This document shows positions 1 through 12,540 of a stretch of DNA of 64,000 bases, piece after piece. The notes below the pieces were generated by a model, which did not search any database, was not told the origin of the DNA, and saw nothing but the letters and a program-made list of their open reading frames with translations. The translations under genes were made by a program, and so were the position numbers. The DNA is taken from NCBI GenBank assembly GCA_964023275.1, contig OZ029917.1:27346505-27410504 (forward strand), written 5' to 3'. The stretch comes from Norana najaformis (Eukaryota; Annelida; Clitellata; Crassiclitellata; Hormogastridae). Every line of letters begins with the position of its first letter. Position 1 is the stretch's first letter.

Positions 1-2329
1 AAATGCTGCAGTGATTCTGTGTTGTCTGACAGGCACTGCTAGCACAGCAACCATTGCACACTGCAAGATGCAATAGAGGAAGCCTTACAATAAGCAGTGC
101 AAACCATGTTTCATACACGTTTTCCATGAGAATAACTTTGTCATGGTCTGATTTTTTAGACTTTGGCCTCAAGAATAACACAAATCATTCTGACTAGGGT
201 CTTCAAATAAATCCTGCTGAACCTCAAGATTGATGCACTGCACTTTTTATAAAAATATTTAACGAGTCTGTTTCCAACTGCAGTTCTGTCCAGGATAATT
301 TTAAGTAAAGGTCTCATGTCCCGAGTGGAATGTATGAAAGGTGCCTTATCCCATCTTTGACCCTTGAGCCAGCAATGGACGAATCCCGAATTTGGCACAT
401 GATTCTCTGTAAAACAGTCAGATGAAGAGTTAATTTTTAAGGATTTCATATATGTATGGATAGCAGGACCAACAGTGTGGTAAGTAGTGTTCAGTGTTCA
501 TAATAACAATTTTTTTATAGAACTTTTCAAACAATAATGAAAGTGATACCAGCAGCATTGGAAGGAGATGCTGCGTAACCTAGGCTAGGGTTTTCACCAG
601 CCTCTAATAAGGCTGGTCAAAAATTTTATAAAAAAGGTTGGCATGCTCACTGACATGATAGACTCATCAGGATTGATATACATTCGTAGTTTTATAGCAA
701 GAATTGCTGGCCAAGACAATCAGGACGCTAATAACTGCCTAACAACCAAGTGCTTGAAGCGCTAAGCAAGCAGTGCCCGGGATCCAGACAAAGCGAACAT
801 ACTACACGAATTTCTCACTTTTCTTCTGCTCTAGGGCCAGAACAGAGGATAAAAACATCTGGCATGCAAAGGATTAAGAACAGTAACATATATCTGAGGG
901 GGTAGCCTGTAACAGCCAAGGCTTCACAGGCCGATAAACCAAGTTTCAAATATAATGAAATACGCACTGAAAATAAGCTTTATAACGATCAGTAAGATAA
1001 AACTTCAGTGGAGTTTGCCAAATTTACTAGCATTTCTATATTTGTTGGAAAAAGTCTTTAAAAGAGCAGATTAAAGGGTGTTCCACAATCATCTGTTTGT
1101 CCCTAAGAGTTTTGTAAGGCAAGATTTTTTTTTATTTCCTTAGAAAAGTTACTAAAAATTATCAACAGGCAACCTCTACTTTTCAGCATTGCCTGGGTTC
1201 TTCTAAAACACTGTACATATTAGTGTTTAGCAAAATTCAGCAACTGAATGCAAACCTTCCCTAGAACATAATATCACATAATCAATGCATTATAAAAGGC
1301 TATGAAAGGTCTCACGTAAAGGTTCTACCTTTGTAACTCAGGTGATAATAGTGATATTCTGTGAAGCAATATCATGCAGTGAACCATCTACAGGACTGTT
1401 AACAGCATCCTCCCTTTGTCTCAGATTTAGCTTCAAACAGGCAAATGAGCAACTACACTGGCAATAAATTTCGGATAAATGCTCCAACTGAGGAAATGCC
1501 AATTTACATGTAGCGATGTCGTAACACTATATCCAATATTGCACCAAGTGCAATGAAAACGTCCAAGTGAAAACCAGGAAGCATCTCTTCTTGCCCTACA
1601 CACTATAACGCTTGTGAATAACAAGAATATAACGGCGATTACCAAACTACACACATGTCAGTGGACAAATACACACGGCTATCTACGAACGAACCCCTGA
1701 TGTCTATAGGCAACCTCTATGGCCGTGGCCGAAACCATCCGCTAGGATTCTTACTTCTGAAAGGATTTGTGAAGGTGTTTCAATGGGGATCATTGCTGTG
1801 GTGTAAATTCTGGAAGCGACCCACGATTTTTCAACATCAGATTCTTGTGGAACGTTATATGGAAATTATTCCGACATTAGTCGCCTCTCGATCTTGTTTA
1901 CCGTTTACGAGAAACCGCGTCACTGCCGCTTAATATCACATAATAACGGAGAGGCATGACAACAGACTATGAAATAACTAAAGCACGGAGGACTGATGGA
2001 GCAAACAAGTACGTAAACAATTTTGTTGTCGATGAAGTAGAAATTTTAGATAGTTGATTTTAAATCCGACAATTGAAGTTCTTTAGGATCGAATATTACT
2101 ATAAGAGGTTCACTTTCGATGAAAATTGACAGCAAGTCGCTTTATAAATTTTCTGGTTATGGTCTTCTAAGAACCGGACTTTGTTCTTCCGATAGTATCT
2201 TTGAACAATCCCTCTGACTAGATGCAGCGCTCATGAATAAGCCGGTGTCCTGCGCTTAGCTTTACAGTAGCGCTTTAGAGATTCGATTACGATTGAAATA
2301 TACGATTACGCAGCGCGGCCCAGAGGGAA
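1..2329. other. No gene recognised
   Basis: Open frames of 73-97 codons (156-449, 1433-1654, 1655-1933) lack family signatures, splice context or repeat matches. Could be intergenic or a UTR of a gene to the left. Confidence 0.5.
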
Positions 2330-2560
2330 CTCCACTCGTCGTAAATTTTATCCCTATCACCTGAGGATATCTCTGGCGAAAGCAATGGTGTCCATTCACC
2401 TTGACTACTGTAACTCGCTTTTTACTGGTATCACAAAGTCATGCATGTACAAACTCAAAAGTTCAGAACTCCTTGGCTAGAGCCATCGCTAATATGTCCA
2501 AATATGAACATAATTTTCGACCAAAACCTCAGTTTTTCATCATATTACTCATCTCTCCCG
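2330..2560 (+). pseudogene. L2 LINE fragment (RT C-terminal part)
   Basis: LDYCNSLF, GITKSCMYKL and QNSLARAIANMSKYEH match the same region of the intact L2 copy at 29762-31275 (LDYCNSILVGITKSNMQKLQ, QNSLARAITNTSKYEH), with a frameshift between them. Both ends are truncated. Confidence 0.75.
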
Positions 2561-3060
2561 CTCTTGCTTCATGCATATCCGTGACCTTCGCAGAATCCGC
2601 CGTATGCTGTATTTTAAAACTGCATCAACCATCGCCACATCCATAGTCCATGCAAAATTAGATTATTGCGTTTCACTTTTCCTGAACATAATCTCCACTC
2701 AAATAAGACGCCTTCAAGCCGTTCAGAATACTCTTGCTCGTACTGTCACCAAAACCCCCAAACACCATCACATCACTCCTGTTCTTCACTGGCTTAAATA
2801 CCTGAACGAATCGAGTACAAAGTCATATCACTTACCTACAAAACACTTTATTCCTCCCAATCCTCCTATCTTCGTGATTTATTTACAATGCAACTACTCC
2901 GCTTAACCCGCTCCTCTTCGGCCGTAACACTTCTCCGCCTGTCGGTCCTTAAAATTTGGGAATCGCTCAATAGCCATAGCTGCCCCACCGCTCTGGAATA
3001 AACGCTCCCCAGTAAATACTTAGTGATTCATCCAGCACAGTAATCGTGATCAAGATAACC
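2560..3060 (+). pseudogene. Family B LINE fragment (RT C-terminal part)
   Basis: MHIRDLRRIRRMLYFKTAS, AKLDYCVSLFLNIIS, QNTLARTVTKTPKHHHITP and KYLNESSTKSYHL parallel the 13040-15925 copy closely. Starts directly at the end of the L2 fragment, in the same orientation, and is frameshifted around 2800 and 2900. Confidence 0.75.
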
Positions 3061-3199
3061 TCCAGAAAGCTCAGGTCAACGAACTTAAAGTGTAAGCACA
3101 TGGAAAGGCTTGACGGTTTGGGCTTTGCCCAATGAGTTCAACACACCCCCAAACGCCTCCACCGTTGAGGAGTCGCTTCGCAGAGGGGAAAGAGGGAGG

Positions 3200-3600
3200 C
3201 CCACATTATTTGTAATTAGGGACCCCAATAGCCTTAATCCAGGCCTGCTTTAGGCCTAATACTCGAACTAATGAACGACATAGGCCTCCCTTATTGTTTT
3301 GAACTGAAGAAACCAAGAGTTTACGTTGCTACAATAGAGAAGAATTATCAAAGTTAAGACAGTGTAGGCCAATACTGACTGCATTTGCCAAAATGGCAGG
3401 CTTTAAGTATCTGTTAGGCCTAATTATATGTCATAATGATATGATATTCGCAAATCAGTGTAAAAGTAGGCCTATTAGAAAAATAAAGCGACAACGGAAC
3501 CGAATATAATTGGTAAGATACGTTTTGTTCGTATAAAACGCATTTGGCAATAATCTTGGTGTAGGCCTATAACCTTTAGTAGGCCTACTGTATTGTTTGT
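3200..3600. repeat. Cluster of TAGGCCTA-type octamers
   Basis: About eight copies of AGGCCT in T/A context within 400 bp (near 3241, 3252, 3291, 3416, 3467, 3563 and 3581), far above chance for AT-rich DNA. Confidence 0.7.
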
Positions 3601-4880
3601 CTTCGCAATTAAAAATGTATGTCCACATACATTCAAAACTCATCAGTCTAATGTGCTTAGACTATATAACAATTAGCTCGTTGTTTGTTTCAGTAAGTAT
3701 ACATTTTTATTTATTCAAGAGTCTATAATATTATATTGAAAAGTTTCTTTAAAACGTTAATTTTAATCAATTAAGTTGTATTAAAATTAATACAGTTTAA
3801 CATGTTGTCCGGTTTAATTTGTTGTTGCTGTTCGGTGGCAGTTTTCCAGATCTTGCCTCCGTTTCCTGAGACTCTTCGCCTTCCGGCCCTCCGTTCTCCT
3901 TCCTCGATTCCCCCCCCCCCTCCGGCCCAAGACGACAAAAACGAAACACAAAATCTACGACTAGGATTTACGAGGTTTTACGCCACGCCAAATTCCCCAT
4001 GGGTTCCTAAAACTAACACAAAATCTATGACTTGGCTTACGGGGTTTTACGCCACGCCAGGTACCTCGAATTCTACGACTAATATACAAACACAAACGTA
4101 GACAGGCAGAGACGACAGAAAGATAGGCAGCGAGCTGAGCGAGGCATCGTAGTGTTCGCAACTCATCTTAGAAGATCCTTCGTCACCCAAGATGCTTATC
4201 TGCAGTAAGAAATTTAAGAAACCGTATAATAAAACATTAGACTTGCACATATCAGGCCCACGACTAGGCTAAACTATATTGACATTTGGAATTAGAGTTT
4301 CAAGTCGAATATTCACGTTGCTGATGATTCGAAACTGGGATAAATTAAAACGAGCTAGTACGTTTTGCTTTTGTTGTCTGATGATACTCTAATCACTGTG
4401 ACTCACCAACGCCTACCATTCTTAGCTCAGTCGATTGACATATGGCGTGTTAACAAATGCACTAGTAATTGCTTACTCACTTACTTACTTACTTACTTAC
4501 TTGGTATAACCTTTTTGTCATATTACAAAGATCTCGACAATGCAGTAGGCCTATGTCCCACTTTAGAGTTCTCGATGGCGAAACTCTTTATTAGGGGTGG
4601 CTTACTCTAGATCTGTGTATCTTTTGCAGTTGATTAGAGGAGTAGGAACAGTAGGCCTGCATCGTCTGTCAATAGTTGGAAATGTTTTTTCTTTTTTCTC
4701 AGAGGCTATGTTCAGCAACAAATTCCTCAGCTAAAATTGAACTCTAACACTGTTTGCCCTCTCTTCACATTTGGTTCTGCTTTAATGATCTTGATATCAA
4801 ACCTGATAAGTGAAAGTCAATATTTTTACAACGTAGGGCTATGTAGCCCTTCTCTTCATATTCATCTATTGACCTTAGAG
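3600..4880. other. No gene recognised
   Basis: Contains a short imperfect duplication, ACGGGGTTTTACGCCACGCC-like at 3970 and 4040, and an (ACTT)n run at 4474-4502 that may mark a lost LINE tail. Confidence 0.5.
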
Positions 4881-5145
4881 GAACAAAAATTAAAACTCTC
4901 AGTTGTAGGATCACGTGCTTTTAGTTGCTGTGCCCCTCGCATTTGGATCGTCCACCACAAAAGGCCCGACTTGCAAACTCGCTATCATCTTTTAAATCAT
5001 TTCCTGAGTCTAACTACTCCATCCTGGCTTTTGCGTGATTCCATCTTGGCCCCTAGTGAACATACATCCGCCCTCAGCTTCAGGTGTACTGGCTTTGCGC
5101 GAGTTTTAAGTGCTTTAATAAATAAATAAAATAAATAGATATAAA
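4880..5145 (+). pseudogene. LINE 3' fragment with AAATA tail
   Basis: VVGSRAFSCCAPRIWIVHH resembles the LINE C-terminal motif GSRAFSVAGPKLWNSL. The segment ends in AATAAATAAATAAAATAAAT (5118-5140), a typical LINE 3' tail. Exact clade unknown. Confidence 0.5.
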
Positions 5146-6004
5146 TAAGTGTGCTTCTGAGTAGGTCAATAAGAGGCGCTATAAAAGAACCTTTGGGTTA
5201 CAGAAACAACTAAAATAACATAATTTATGATCCGAGTTAAAGCAACCGCTGTCATTACGACATTTGGCCTCTTATATTCAAAACAAATGATGGACATCCT
5301 ATAGGGGGGGGTCTATTATAATGCCAATGATTTTCTTCTTACCAATGACACGAAGGCGTTGAAACTTTACGGGACCAACTAGTGGCAAGACGATAGCCCC
5401 AGACTGACCAGACGGTTCTCGATCGATTCTTGTGAAGGATCCAGCGTCATGAGTTGCCTTTCCTCAAATCGGTTGCAAAAAAACAGTAAGACCATCTCAA
5501 AGCTCTCGATGACGAAAAGGCGAATACCAATGTTAGTTATTCTGTCGACTCTAGAATAGGCATATCTTTTCTAAAGTCCATACATCGATAAAAAGCACTG
5601 TGTGTAGAGAAGCTACAGGAGATATTGAAACTGAATAGGTTAGACCTAAAATTAAAGGTTAGTGTTTCCCCTATTGAAACACTTAACATGTAAATAATTT
5701 ACTTCGATTTACAAGACAACTATATATATATGAAATTTACCAGTCAATATTAGTAATCGATTGTTTCAGTTTGCTTATATCTATGCTTCCCATGATCGAG
5801 TTTCAGTCTAATTTCACAACAGGCAATCAGAAGACTTAATTTATTTTGTGGTTTGAAGCATTTGCATTTTGATCCTAAACATTTCTATGGCGTTTATTTA
5901 CTTTGTTAGTCTAAGCCGGTGAGGCTGGCCTTAGCAGTTAAGGCCTGCTTTTGTTACAGAGACATCTTACAGGCTTATTCGTTAGTTTAGCTTTGATTAG
6001 ATGG

Positions 6005-6095
6005 AGTCGGATCAGCAGGCTCGAATTGGCAACTGTTGTTAGATTGTATGCAAAAGCGCCCTACCGACAAACCACGGTGTCACACTATGGACTGT
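6005..6095 (-). mobile_element. Degenerate tRNA-derived SINE head
   Basis: Reading the minus strand, GACACCGTGGTTTGTCGGTA, then a GGGCGCTTTTGCATAC loop region and a B-box-like AATTCGAGCC resemble a decayed tRNA-derived SINE head. No clear body or tail. Confidence 0.3.
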
Positions 6096-6149
6096 AATGA
6101 ATTGTAGTCAGTGCATGAATTATAGGCTACTACATGATAAGTCTACACA

Positions 6150-6535
6150 TATAAGAATCCTATGTGTTAAATAGGTTGAAAGATAGATAGTTTTATGTCA
6201 GTAAGACTTCAGTAATATACTTTTCAGTAATGACACTTCGTTGATCTTATAAGTATCTTATAGTATTATAGTAGTTGGTAGCTAATAAAAGAGTTAAACA
6301 TAATTAGAATTTATTACTTTATATTACAAGAATCCTATGTATAATATGTCTATACAGGGTAGACAGGTAGATCGTTTTATGTCAGTAAGACTGTGTGACC
6401 TAATGAGGAGCTGTTTTTCCGTTAACGGGATAGATCTGTGATAGAGACACCTTGTGATGTAGCAGAGAATAAAAGCCTACCTCGTGTCGTCCTAATCCAT
6501 CAGGCACACTGCATACTTCCGGGGTTAGTTGTTGG
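6150..6535 (+). mobile_element. LTR-like segment
   Basis: AGAATAAAAGCCTACCTCG (about 6467) looks like a poly(A) signal and R region, and is followed about 55 bp later by TTGTTGGCAGAGCAGTTTTG, which resembles an LTR end plus primer-binding site. Within it, AAGAATCCTATGT and TTTTATGTCAGTAAGACT each occur twice (6154-6210 and 6329-6391). No gag or pol follows. Confidence 0.28.
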
Positions 6536-7022
6536 CAGAGCAGTTTTGGATATCGGATCCATTTAGGATATGTGATAGTCCTTTGGTAGTCAGCGGAAGA
6601 CCATAGCCATCTTCATCTGCATCTCATTCTATGGCCCTTGTGTCAACGCAGCATTTTCAGCAGAACCTAAAACTCACGCTCGTCATCCTGCTAATGAAGG
6701 CCTGTATGTCTATAATCCACATATACGCACACAAAAAGAGAGGCATACAGACAGGCTGAAAGACAGGCAGATATACATGCTGAGAGGCATACATACGCGC
6801 AAAGAGGTAGACTGACAGTCAGCGAGCCACGCTTATAAAAATATGATCTGTAGGCTTCACAAAAAGTTACATATTGATGAGCACATATTTTCCGGACTAA
6901 TGGAGTGGGTAGCCTAATGAAATGGGGGCCTTGGTCGAAAAGTATAGGCCTATGTGTGCGCATACGCGTACAGCCGCTTACAGATCTATAGCACACATAT
7001 TTATTTAAGTCTAATTCCCAAA

Positions 7023-7176
7023 AGCAACGTCACAGTATAGGACATATGAAGCCCATATAACAATATTCCCACGTGGGCTTCATATATCCTACACATGGAA
7101 TCATATGTTAGGACATATGCAGCCCATATGGGAACAGTGTCCCGCGGGCCTCATGTGTCCTACACGTGACTTTGCT
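7023..7176. mobile_element. Short palindromic MITE
   Basis: Left end AGCAACGTCACAGTATAGGA and right end (reverse complement) AGCAAAGTCACGTGTAGGAC form imperfect terminal inverted repeats of about 30 bp. Inside are two tandem hairpins, each pairing GGACATATG(A/C)AGCCCAT with its complement (7038-7090 and 7109-7162). No coding capacity and no clear target duplication. Confidence 0.55.
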
Positions 7177-8574
7177 GTAGGGGGAGCTGAACCGTAGAGT
7201 CGTATTTCGGATGAGGTTGAGCTCGTGTTGCGTTTAAACACAAAACAACAGGTAGCTACATCAAGTGCAAGTTAAAGCAGCCTATTGCTCGACGACTGCA
7301 TTGCAGCATTAGGCCCTACACATGTTCTGTCCTACACATGTTCTGTCTGCGTTGGCTTTTAGATAGCCCTACCGAAGAGCGACTGAAAACTCACCTCTTT
7401 CTAAACGCATTTCTCCGTAGACTGTTCTCGAGTCTTCGCCGACTGCCATTTTTGTTTTTTACTGAATTCCTCTGGATTACGGTGCGCACACTTAATTAAT
7501 TAGCATAGACTATCGACTCATGCTATGAGCATATGTTTTAAAAGGTGCTACAGAAGGTCTCGTTTAGAGTTGATTTAACGACTCCGCCATGACCAACATG
7601 ACGCCAATAATGACCTCTAATTCGTGAATAACTTTGCATGTCAGAAGACATTATTTTGAAGACTCAACATCACACTACAGTTGGTCTGCTATCACTTGCG
7701 CTGGATAAAGAAGACGTCAGCCGCCTCTGAACCTACCGTCAGTCACTTTAGAAGTCTGAAGAGGAATTATAGTCGTTGACGCAACTGTAAGCAATAAAAT
7801 ATCAAACAACATTAAATAACATTAAATTATACTAAACAGCATCAAATAACGTGAAATAAAACCAAATGGTCTGATTTTATTATCAGCTGCCCTATTGATT
7901 TTGCCTGGAAACACCAGGTTTATGAGCTTACTTACTTATCCGCTTACTTGCGGATAGGATGCAGAATACGAACGTAGAGCTTCCAAACCTACGCTTAAAT
8001 TGGATTGTGTGTCAGTGTCTGGATCATTCGTGGCGGACCTACTGATGGGGGGTTTCGCTTGTTTGAGCTTGAGGGCATTATAATTACTCCTAGTCATAAA
8101 TAAATGGCATGAGTGAATAAAATAGTCAAACGCATAATAGGAAAGTTTCTGCCCGCAGTACTTCTTATAAGCGAGGTGACCGTTGGCTGTCCTTCTGTCT
8201 TTTTAGCTAAGCGATAGTATTCTTCCAACAATGGGGTTAGTTGAGCGCTTCAAACCCCGAATGGACTAAACCCCGCCAAATTTTGGCAACCGCTTAAATT
8301 CTGTCCACCTGCAGTCTCCCTTTCACATTCCATCCAAGTCATTTGTTGACCGAAATTGGTCGCTTCTATATCCAGCCAGGAACAAACTCTTTTTACCGTG
8401 CACGAGCCTTGACTGGATCAAGGAAAGACAAAACTCAGTCCCTTGTTCAATTCTTTTCCATGTACCATCTGGTATCTGGCTTGCTCCAGGCTACTATGTC
8501 CTAAAATTCTGCCAGCCATTAGGCATAACTTGTTTTCATCTCTTCTTGCCTTACCAAATAACTTTTCTGACCTG

Positions 8575-8640
8575 CCTGTCTGCCTGTCTGCCTGCCTGTC
8601 TGTCTGTCTGTCTGTCTGCCTGCCTGCTTCTTTGTCCCTG
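8575..8640. repeat. (CTGT)/(CTGC) microsatellite
   Basis: CTGCCTGTCTGCCTGTCTGC type tetranucleotide run. Confidence 0.9.
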
Positions 8641-8669
8641 TGTCTCCCTGTCTCTGGGTTCTATGTTAA

Positions 8670-9065
8670 ACCAGCCTAGTTCCGCCGAATCAGACCTCAT
8701 ATGCCTCACAATGTCTTAGTTTTACTAGCAAACGCCCTAGTTTCTAGTCGTCTTGATTGCTGTAACTCACTTCTAACCGGCGTCACGAAGACAATTTTGC
8801 ACGAATTACAAATGCCTAAGAACTCAATGGGCAGGGCATTACAAAAAACACTTAAATTCCACCACTGATGAAATGTGGGTGTTTGTCGGTGCCTCGCTTT
8901 TGCACTTCAACGCGAGTCGTCCATCATGTCTTCTCCTCTGTTGGACCGTTCTTTTTTGGAACAGTCTTCCACTGCATCACGTACTGTTTCATTTGACTGT
9001 TCAGCATGCATTTCAAACTAATTCAATTGTTAAAAATCGCTTGTTTAGATCAGCCAGATAGCCAT
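8670..9065 (+). pseudogene. L2 LINE fragments
   Basis: RRIRPHMPHNVLVLLANALVS, SRLDCCNSLLTGVTK and SMGRALQKT (8680-8860) correspond to the RT C-terminal region. The VLFWNSLPLHH and IVKNRLFRSAR segment (8945-9060) is the LINE C-terminal FWNSLP and KTHLF motif. An internal deletion joins them. A CTGT/CTGC microsatellite precedes it (8575-8640). Confidence 0.65.
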
Positions 9066-11149
9066 GTATGAAGCACTTTGTAGTGTACTTAAAAGCCTTA
9101 TATTAACTGTCTTGATACATGCATTCGTAAGTACATACAAACATACATGCATACATATATACATTCATACATAGAGTACATAATGCGTACATACATATTG
9201 CAATAACTTCACTGGCCACCGTTGAACAAAGAATTTAGTTTAAAACAGGTCTCCAAGGTGACCAGATAGCAAACATTGGTCAGCCGACTAATCCTTTGCT
9301 CACACCTCAGACCCATAAATACCACAGTCGTTCAATGGATCCTTTGACTGTTGTTGAACTCGGTGCCAGAACAGTACTTGTTCCCGGGAGCGACATTTTT
9401 CGCTGGCTTAGTTTGAACTCTTAAATATTGATGAGCAAAGGCAACCTGTGTGTAGTGTGAGGGGTAATCAGCGAACAGTGTAACCAAAGAACTTCTCAAT
9501 GGCATTCTTCTAAATATTCACGAGCCGGATAATATTCCAATTATCTAATCGATTTAATCAGAGAACTTCTATACCGCCATTAGTTTTGTGCTCAAAGCAT
9601 TAAGCAATCAGTCCTAGCCAAAGTCGATGGACAAATAAGGTCGAAAACAATAAAAGCGATGCGGAGAACACCGACATAGCCTATGGGTATATGCTTTCAG
9701 GAAGACAAAAGTTTTCATTCGTGAACTGAAGGCCAGCACATACTTCGGTGAGCGAACTGAATTTGGTGCAAGCAACGGAAAGGCGCACCCGCTAAAAACA
9801 GTCGCTTTTTTTGTATGTTCAAGATGAGACAATCGTAGTAGGCCTACAATTAGGGTACTCAAGACTTTTGTCTGTGTAAAAAACACTGCAAAGCCAGCTC
9901 CAGGGCCTACATACAATTTCCTCTGAAAAGTTTATTTTGTATCCATTGAGACAAATTCGTGCACTCATGCTACTATGAATCAGTGGGGAAGCCCTCCCTG
10001 CTAAAATAGCACTCTGTTTGGCCTACATGGATCTGTCGACAGCAGGGTTCAGAAAACTAAACAATACATAAACTGCATGTTGCCAGTAACAAATTAGCTA
10101 GCTTTCCAGAATTATGTCACATAAAACAGGAAAACGAAAGTACCTAATTCAGGCAAACAAAATATTCCACTAACAAATAATAGTGCTACATTTTAGAGGT
10201 TGTGGTTTTCACAGCCTTTTGCGTAGCCCATTCAAAAACATATAGCCAAAGATTCATTTTATTAACAATGTTCTGTAATTTCTAAATGCCATTTTGTTAC
10301 AAAGTTTATTAAATGCCAAACGTAGTCTATGCTAATCGGGTAATTTAGCTGCCTGTGTGTGCTCCCAACTATTCATTGTTGCCAAATTCTTTGCCAGACT
10401 GACTGTTTGTGCGGAAGGGGATGTTTTAGCATCACGTGCTGCTTTCGCCGGATCTGGTTCCAGTCAGTTAGTCGAGCAGTCAGTGTTCTTGTCTTTGTAT
10501 ATATTCGCTTTTATGTTGACGGTGGCACATCTTCTAGAAATTACAGGACATTGGTTCGCTTTTGTGTTGACGGTGGCACATCTTCTACAAATTACAGGAC
10601 ATTACATGCAAACTGAACAGCCTAAGGTTTTAAAACACAAATTTTAACATATTTGCTCCTGAGACTGAGAATAATCATATACTAGTCTTGCAAAATGAGG
10701 ACCGGTAATCACCCTTAAGTCTATACTGCGCGTAATCATTGTGTTTATTACCACTTAAGCGATGACTGTGGCAAGAAAATTAAACATAGCCAGCTGAAGG
10801 TTTTAGGCTCATGGTAAATTCTACCGATATATGGCCGATGCAACAATATAATAAACGAAAATTGGCTGGGTGTACATGCTTAAAAGCGAAAGTTATAATT
10901 CTCTTTGACAACGGTTCACACATGAAAAGTCTGGAATGGGCAGATTCTGATGTGATCATATTAGTAAATCCTAATCAAAGGCAAAGTTGCCAAATTTAAC
11001 AGCTTAAAGTCTATGGTTCTTGGAAACTTACTTGTTCTCGGAATGTGGGTGGTTATTGCAACTCCAAAATATGCAGCATATAATGTATCACCTGAGCTTA
11101 TTCTACTGATGTCACGTCCAAACGACTGTACTGGCCACAGGGTCCATGT
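9066..11149. other. No gene recognised
   Basis: An (ACAT)-rich run at 9125-9200 and the 51-bp duplication at 10504 are the only structures. Open frames at 9614-9916 and 10357-10647 show no known motif. Confidence 0.45.
10504..10604. repeat. Two-copy 51-bp tandem duplication
   Basis: TTCGCTTTTATGTTGACGGT begins both units (10504 and 10555). They differ at only a few positions. It lies in an otherwise featureless region. Confidence 0.9.
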
Positions 11150-11335
11150 TAAATGCAGGCTGTTAGCATATAAAACGTCTTCTGCCCCGGTATTTTACTT
11201 CTATCTTCTATTCTTCTCTTAAGACTGTTCTCTTTCGCCGAGGTTGGTTTGGGAGCGCTTCTGAGTAGTTTTCTTGAAGGGCCGCTATATAAGTGTTCTG
11301 TATAAATAAATAAATAAATAAATATAAATAAATAA
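11150..11335 (+). pseudogene. LINE 3' end with AAAT tail
   Basis: A short coding remnant (SLKTVLFRRGWFGSASE) is followed by GGGCCGCTATATAAGTGTTC and an (AAAT)n tail at 11306-11335, the usual end of Jockey/CR1-type copies. Confidence 0.5.
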
Positions 11336-11626
11336 AATTGCATTGTAATAAATCACAATATTTAACAGTAAATTCTTGAACTACAGACTCATCAATATTC
11401 ATCCAAAGCCCCCAGTTCGTCTTACTGTAGCTCTCCGAAACGTTTGAACAGTCCTAGGTAAACGAGTCTCTCAGTTGCTTTTCCAAATATCAAGATCTCT
11501 CTCTCAACTTCTATCTGTTCAGCGGTCTTTGATTTTATTTTGATCTAGACTCCAGACCCACTTTTTTCAGAGGGTTCAATCACCATAAACTGTCTACCTC
11601 ATTAGACAACAACTGGGTCATAAAAA

Positions 11627-11667
11627 TCCTGTTCATCATCTTCGTCGTCGTCGTCATCATCATCGTC

Positions 11668-11698
<31 letters not shown>

Positions 11699-11730
11699 TC
11701 ATCATTATTATTAATTAATTAATTAATTAC
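11627..11730. repeat. (CAT)n/(CGT)n and TTAA microsatellite
   Basis: CATCATCATCGTCGT-type run grading into ATTATTATTAATTAATTAAT. Directly borders a family C retroelement fragment on the minus strand. Confidence 0.9.
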
Positions 11731-11739
11731 CCGAGGTAC

Positions 11740-12035
11740 ATATAATTTCTTAGGAATAAAAAATTCTTTGTAGAATTAAAACAAATTCTGGAATGACTAA
11801 ACATCGTGAAGATCAGGCGAAGCAAAACAGCCATGGAAAACAACAGCGTTAAACCGTAGTAGATTGTAATAGCAATGCGCTGAAAAAGATAACCGGTTTC
11901 TCTCATGTCCCGGGTTATACGACAGAGACAGCGCCGCAGTTCTGTTATGAAAAGTAAGCCTGAGAGTCTCCAAAGCCAACGGGACAAAGTGGCAGTTGAG
12001 TGCGAGTGCGCAGTAATAGTGGTAGTATTTCACCT
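11740..12035 (-). pseudogene. Retroelement C-terminal fragment, family C copy 1
   Basis: HFVPLALETL, DMRETGYLFQRIAI and FNAVVFHGCFASPD in two frames match the recurrent block H-FVP-AIETAG...ELGRR...ET-FLFQ-ISVAVQRGNA, which I recall at the C-terminus of a retroelement protein in many invertebrates. The gene sense is minus. Beyond its end lie TTAATTAA runs and a (CAT)n array. Confidence 0.55.
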
Positions 12036-12434
12036 GCAGAGGAGTAAATAGTGTCCCATGTATTCATCCTCACTTTTATAAATACGTTTGTTTTATGCAA
12101 ATAGGCCTACTTTGTTTCTTACCTGTAGAGAAGTCTTGGAGATGTCGTTCATCGATGGTTTAGAATTAGCGCACTCGCGAATATTAACAGCATCTTCGCA
12201 AAATTCATCAGAACACGCATGCGAAGTCTTGATTTCAGCGCTTTTTCTATGTTAGGGAAAGTTTGTGTCGCGAACGGCCCTTAACTATTGGCCAATCACA
12301 GTCTGTTTCAGACTCATTAGACCTTATATTCAAGATATATGAGTCCATAATGAGTCTCAACCATTTACAGGCTGCTACCGAGTTATTAATATTTAGAAGT
12401 TCGCCGTTAGTCCGGTATAAGCGTACGAAAAAAT

Positions 12435-12540
12435 CGCAACCGGAGCTTTCTTGGTTACTGTTCCGAAGCTCTGGAATTCGCTACTTGTTCTGACTTCTGC
12501 GCTAGTTCTGTGCTACTTACTTACTTACTTATAGAAGTCC
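12435..12540 (+). pseudogene. LINE C-terminal scrap with ACTT tail
   Basis: GAFLVTVPKLWNSLLVL matches the LINE motif AFSVAGPKLWNSLP. It is followed within 40 bp by TACTTACTTACTTACTTA, a short-period 3' tail. A similar ACTT tail occurs alone at 4474-4502. Confidence 0.5.

Larger units (their letters stand above)
5146..8574. other. No gene recognised apart from listed repeats
   Basis: Holds the SINE head, LTR-like segment and palindromic MITE listed separately. A possible LINE scrap (ERLKTHLFLNAFLRRL) lies near 7380. The 6691-6996 minus frame has no signature. Confidence 0.45.
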
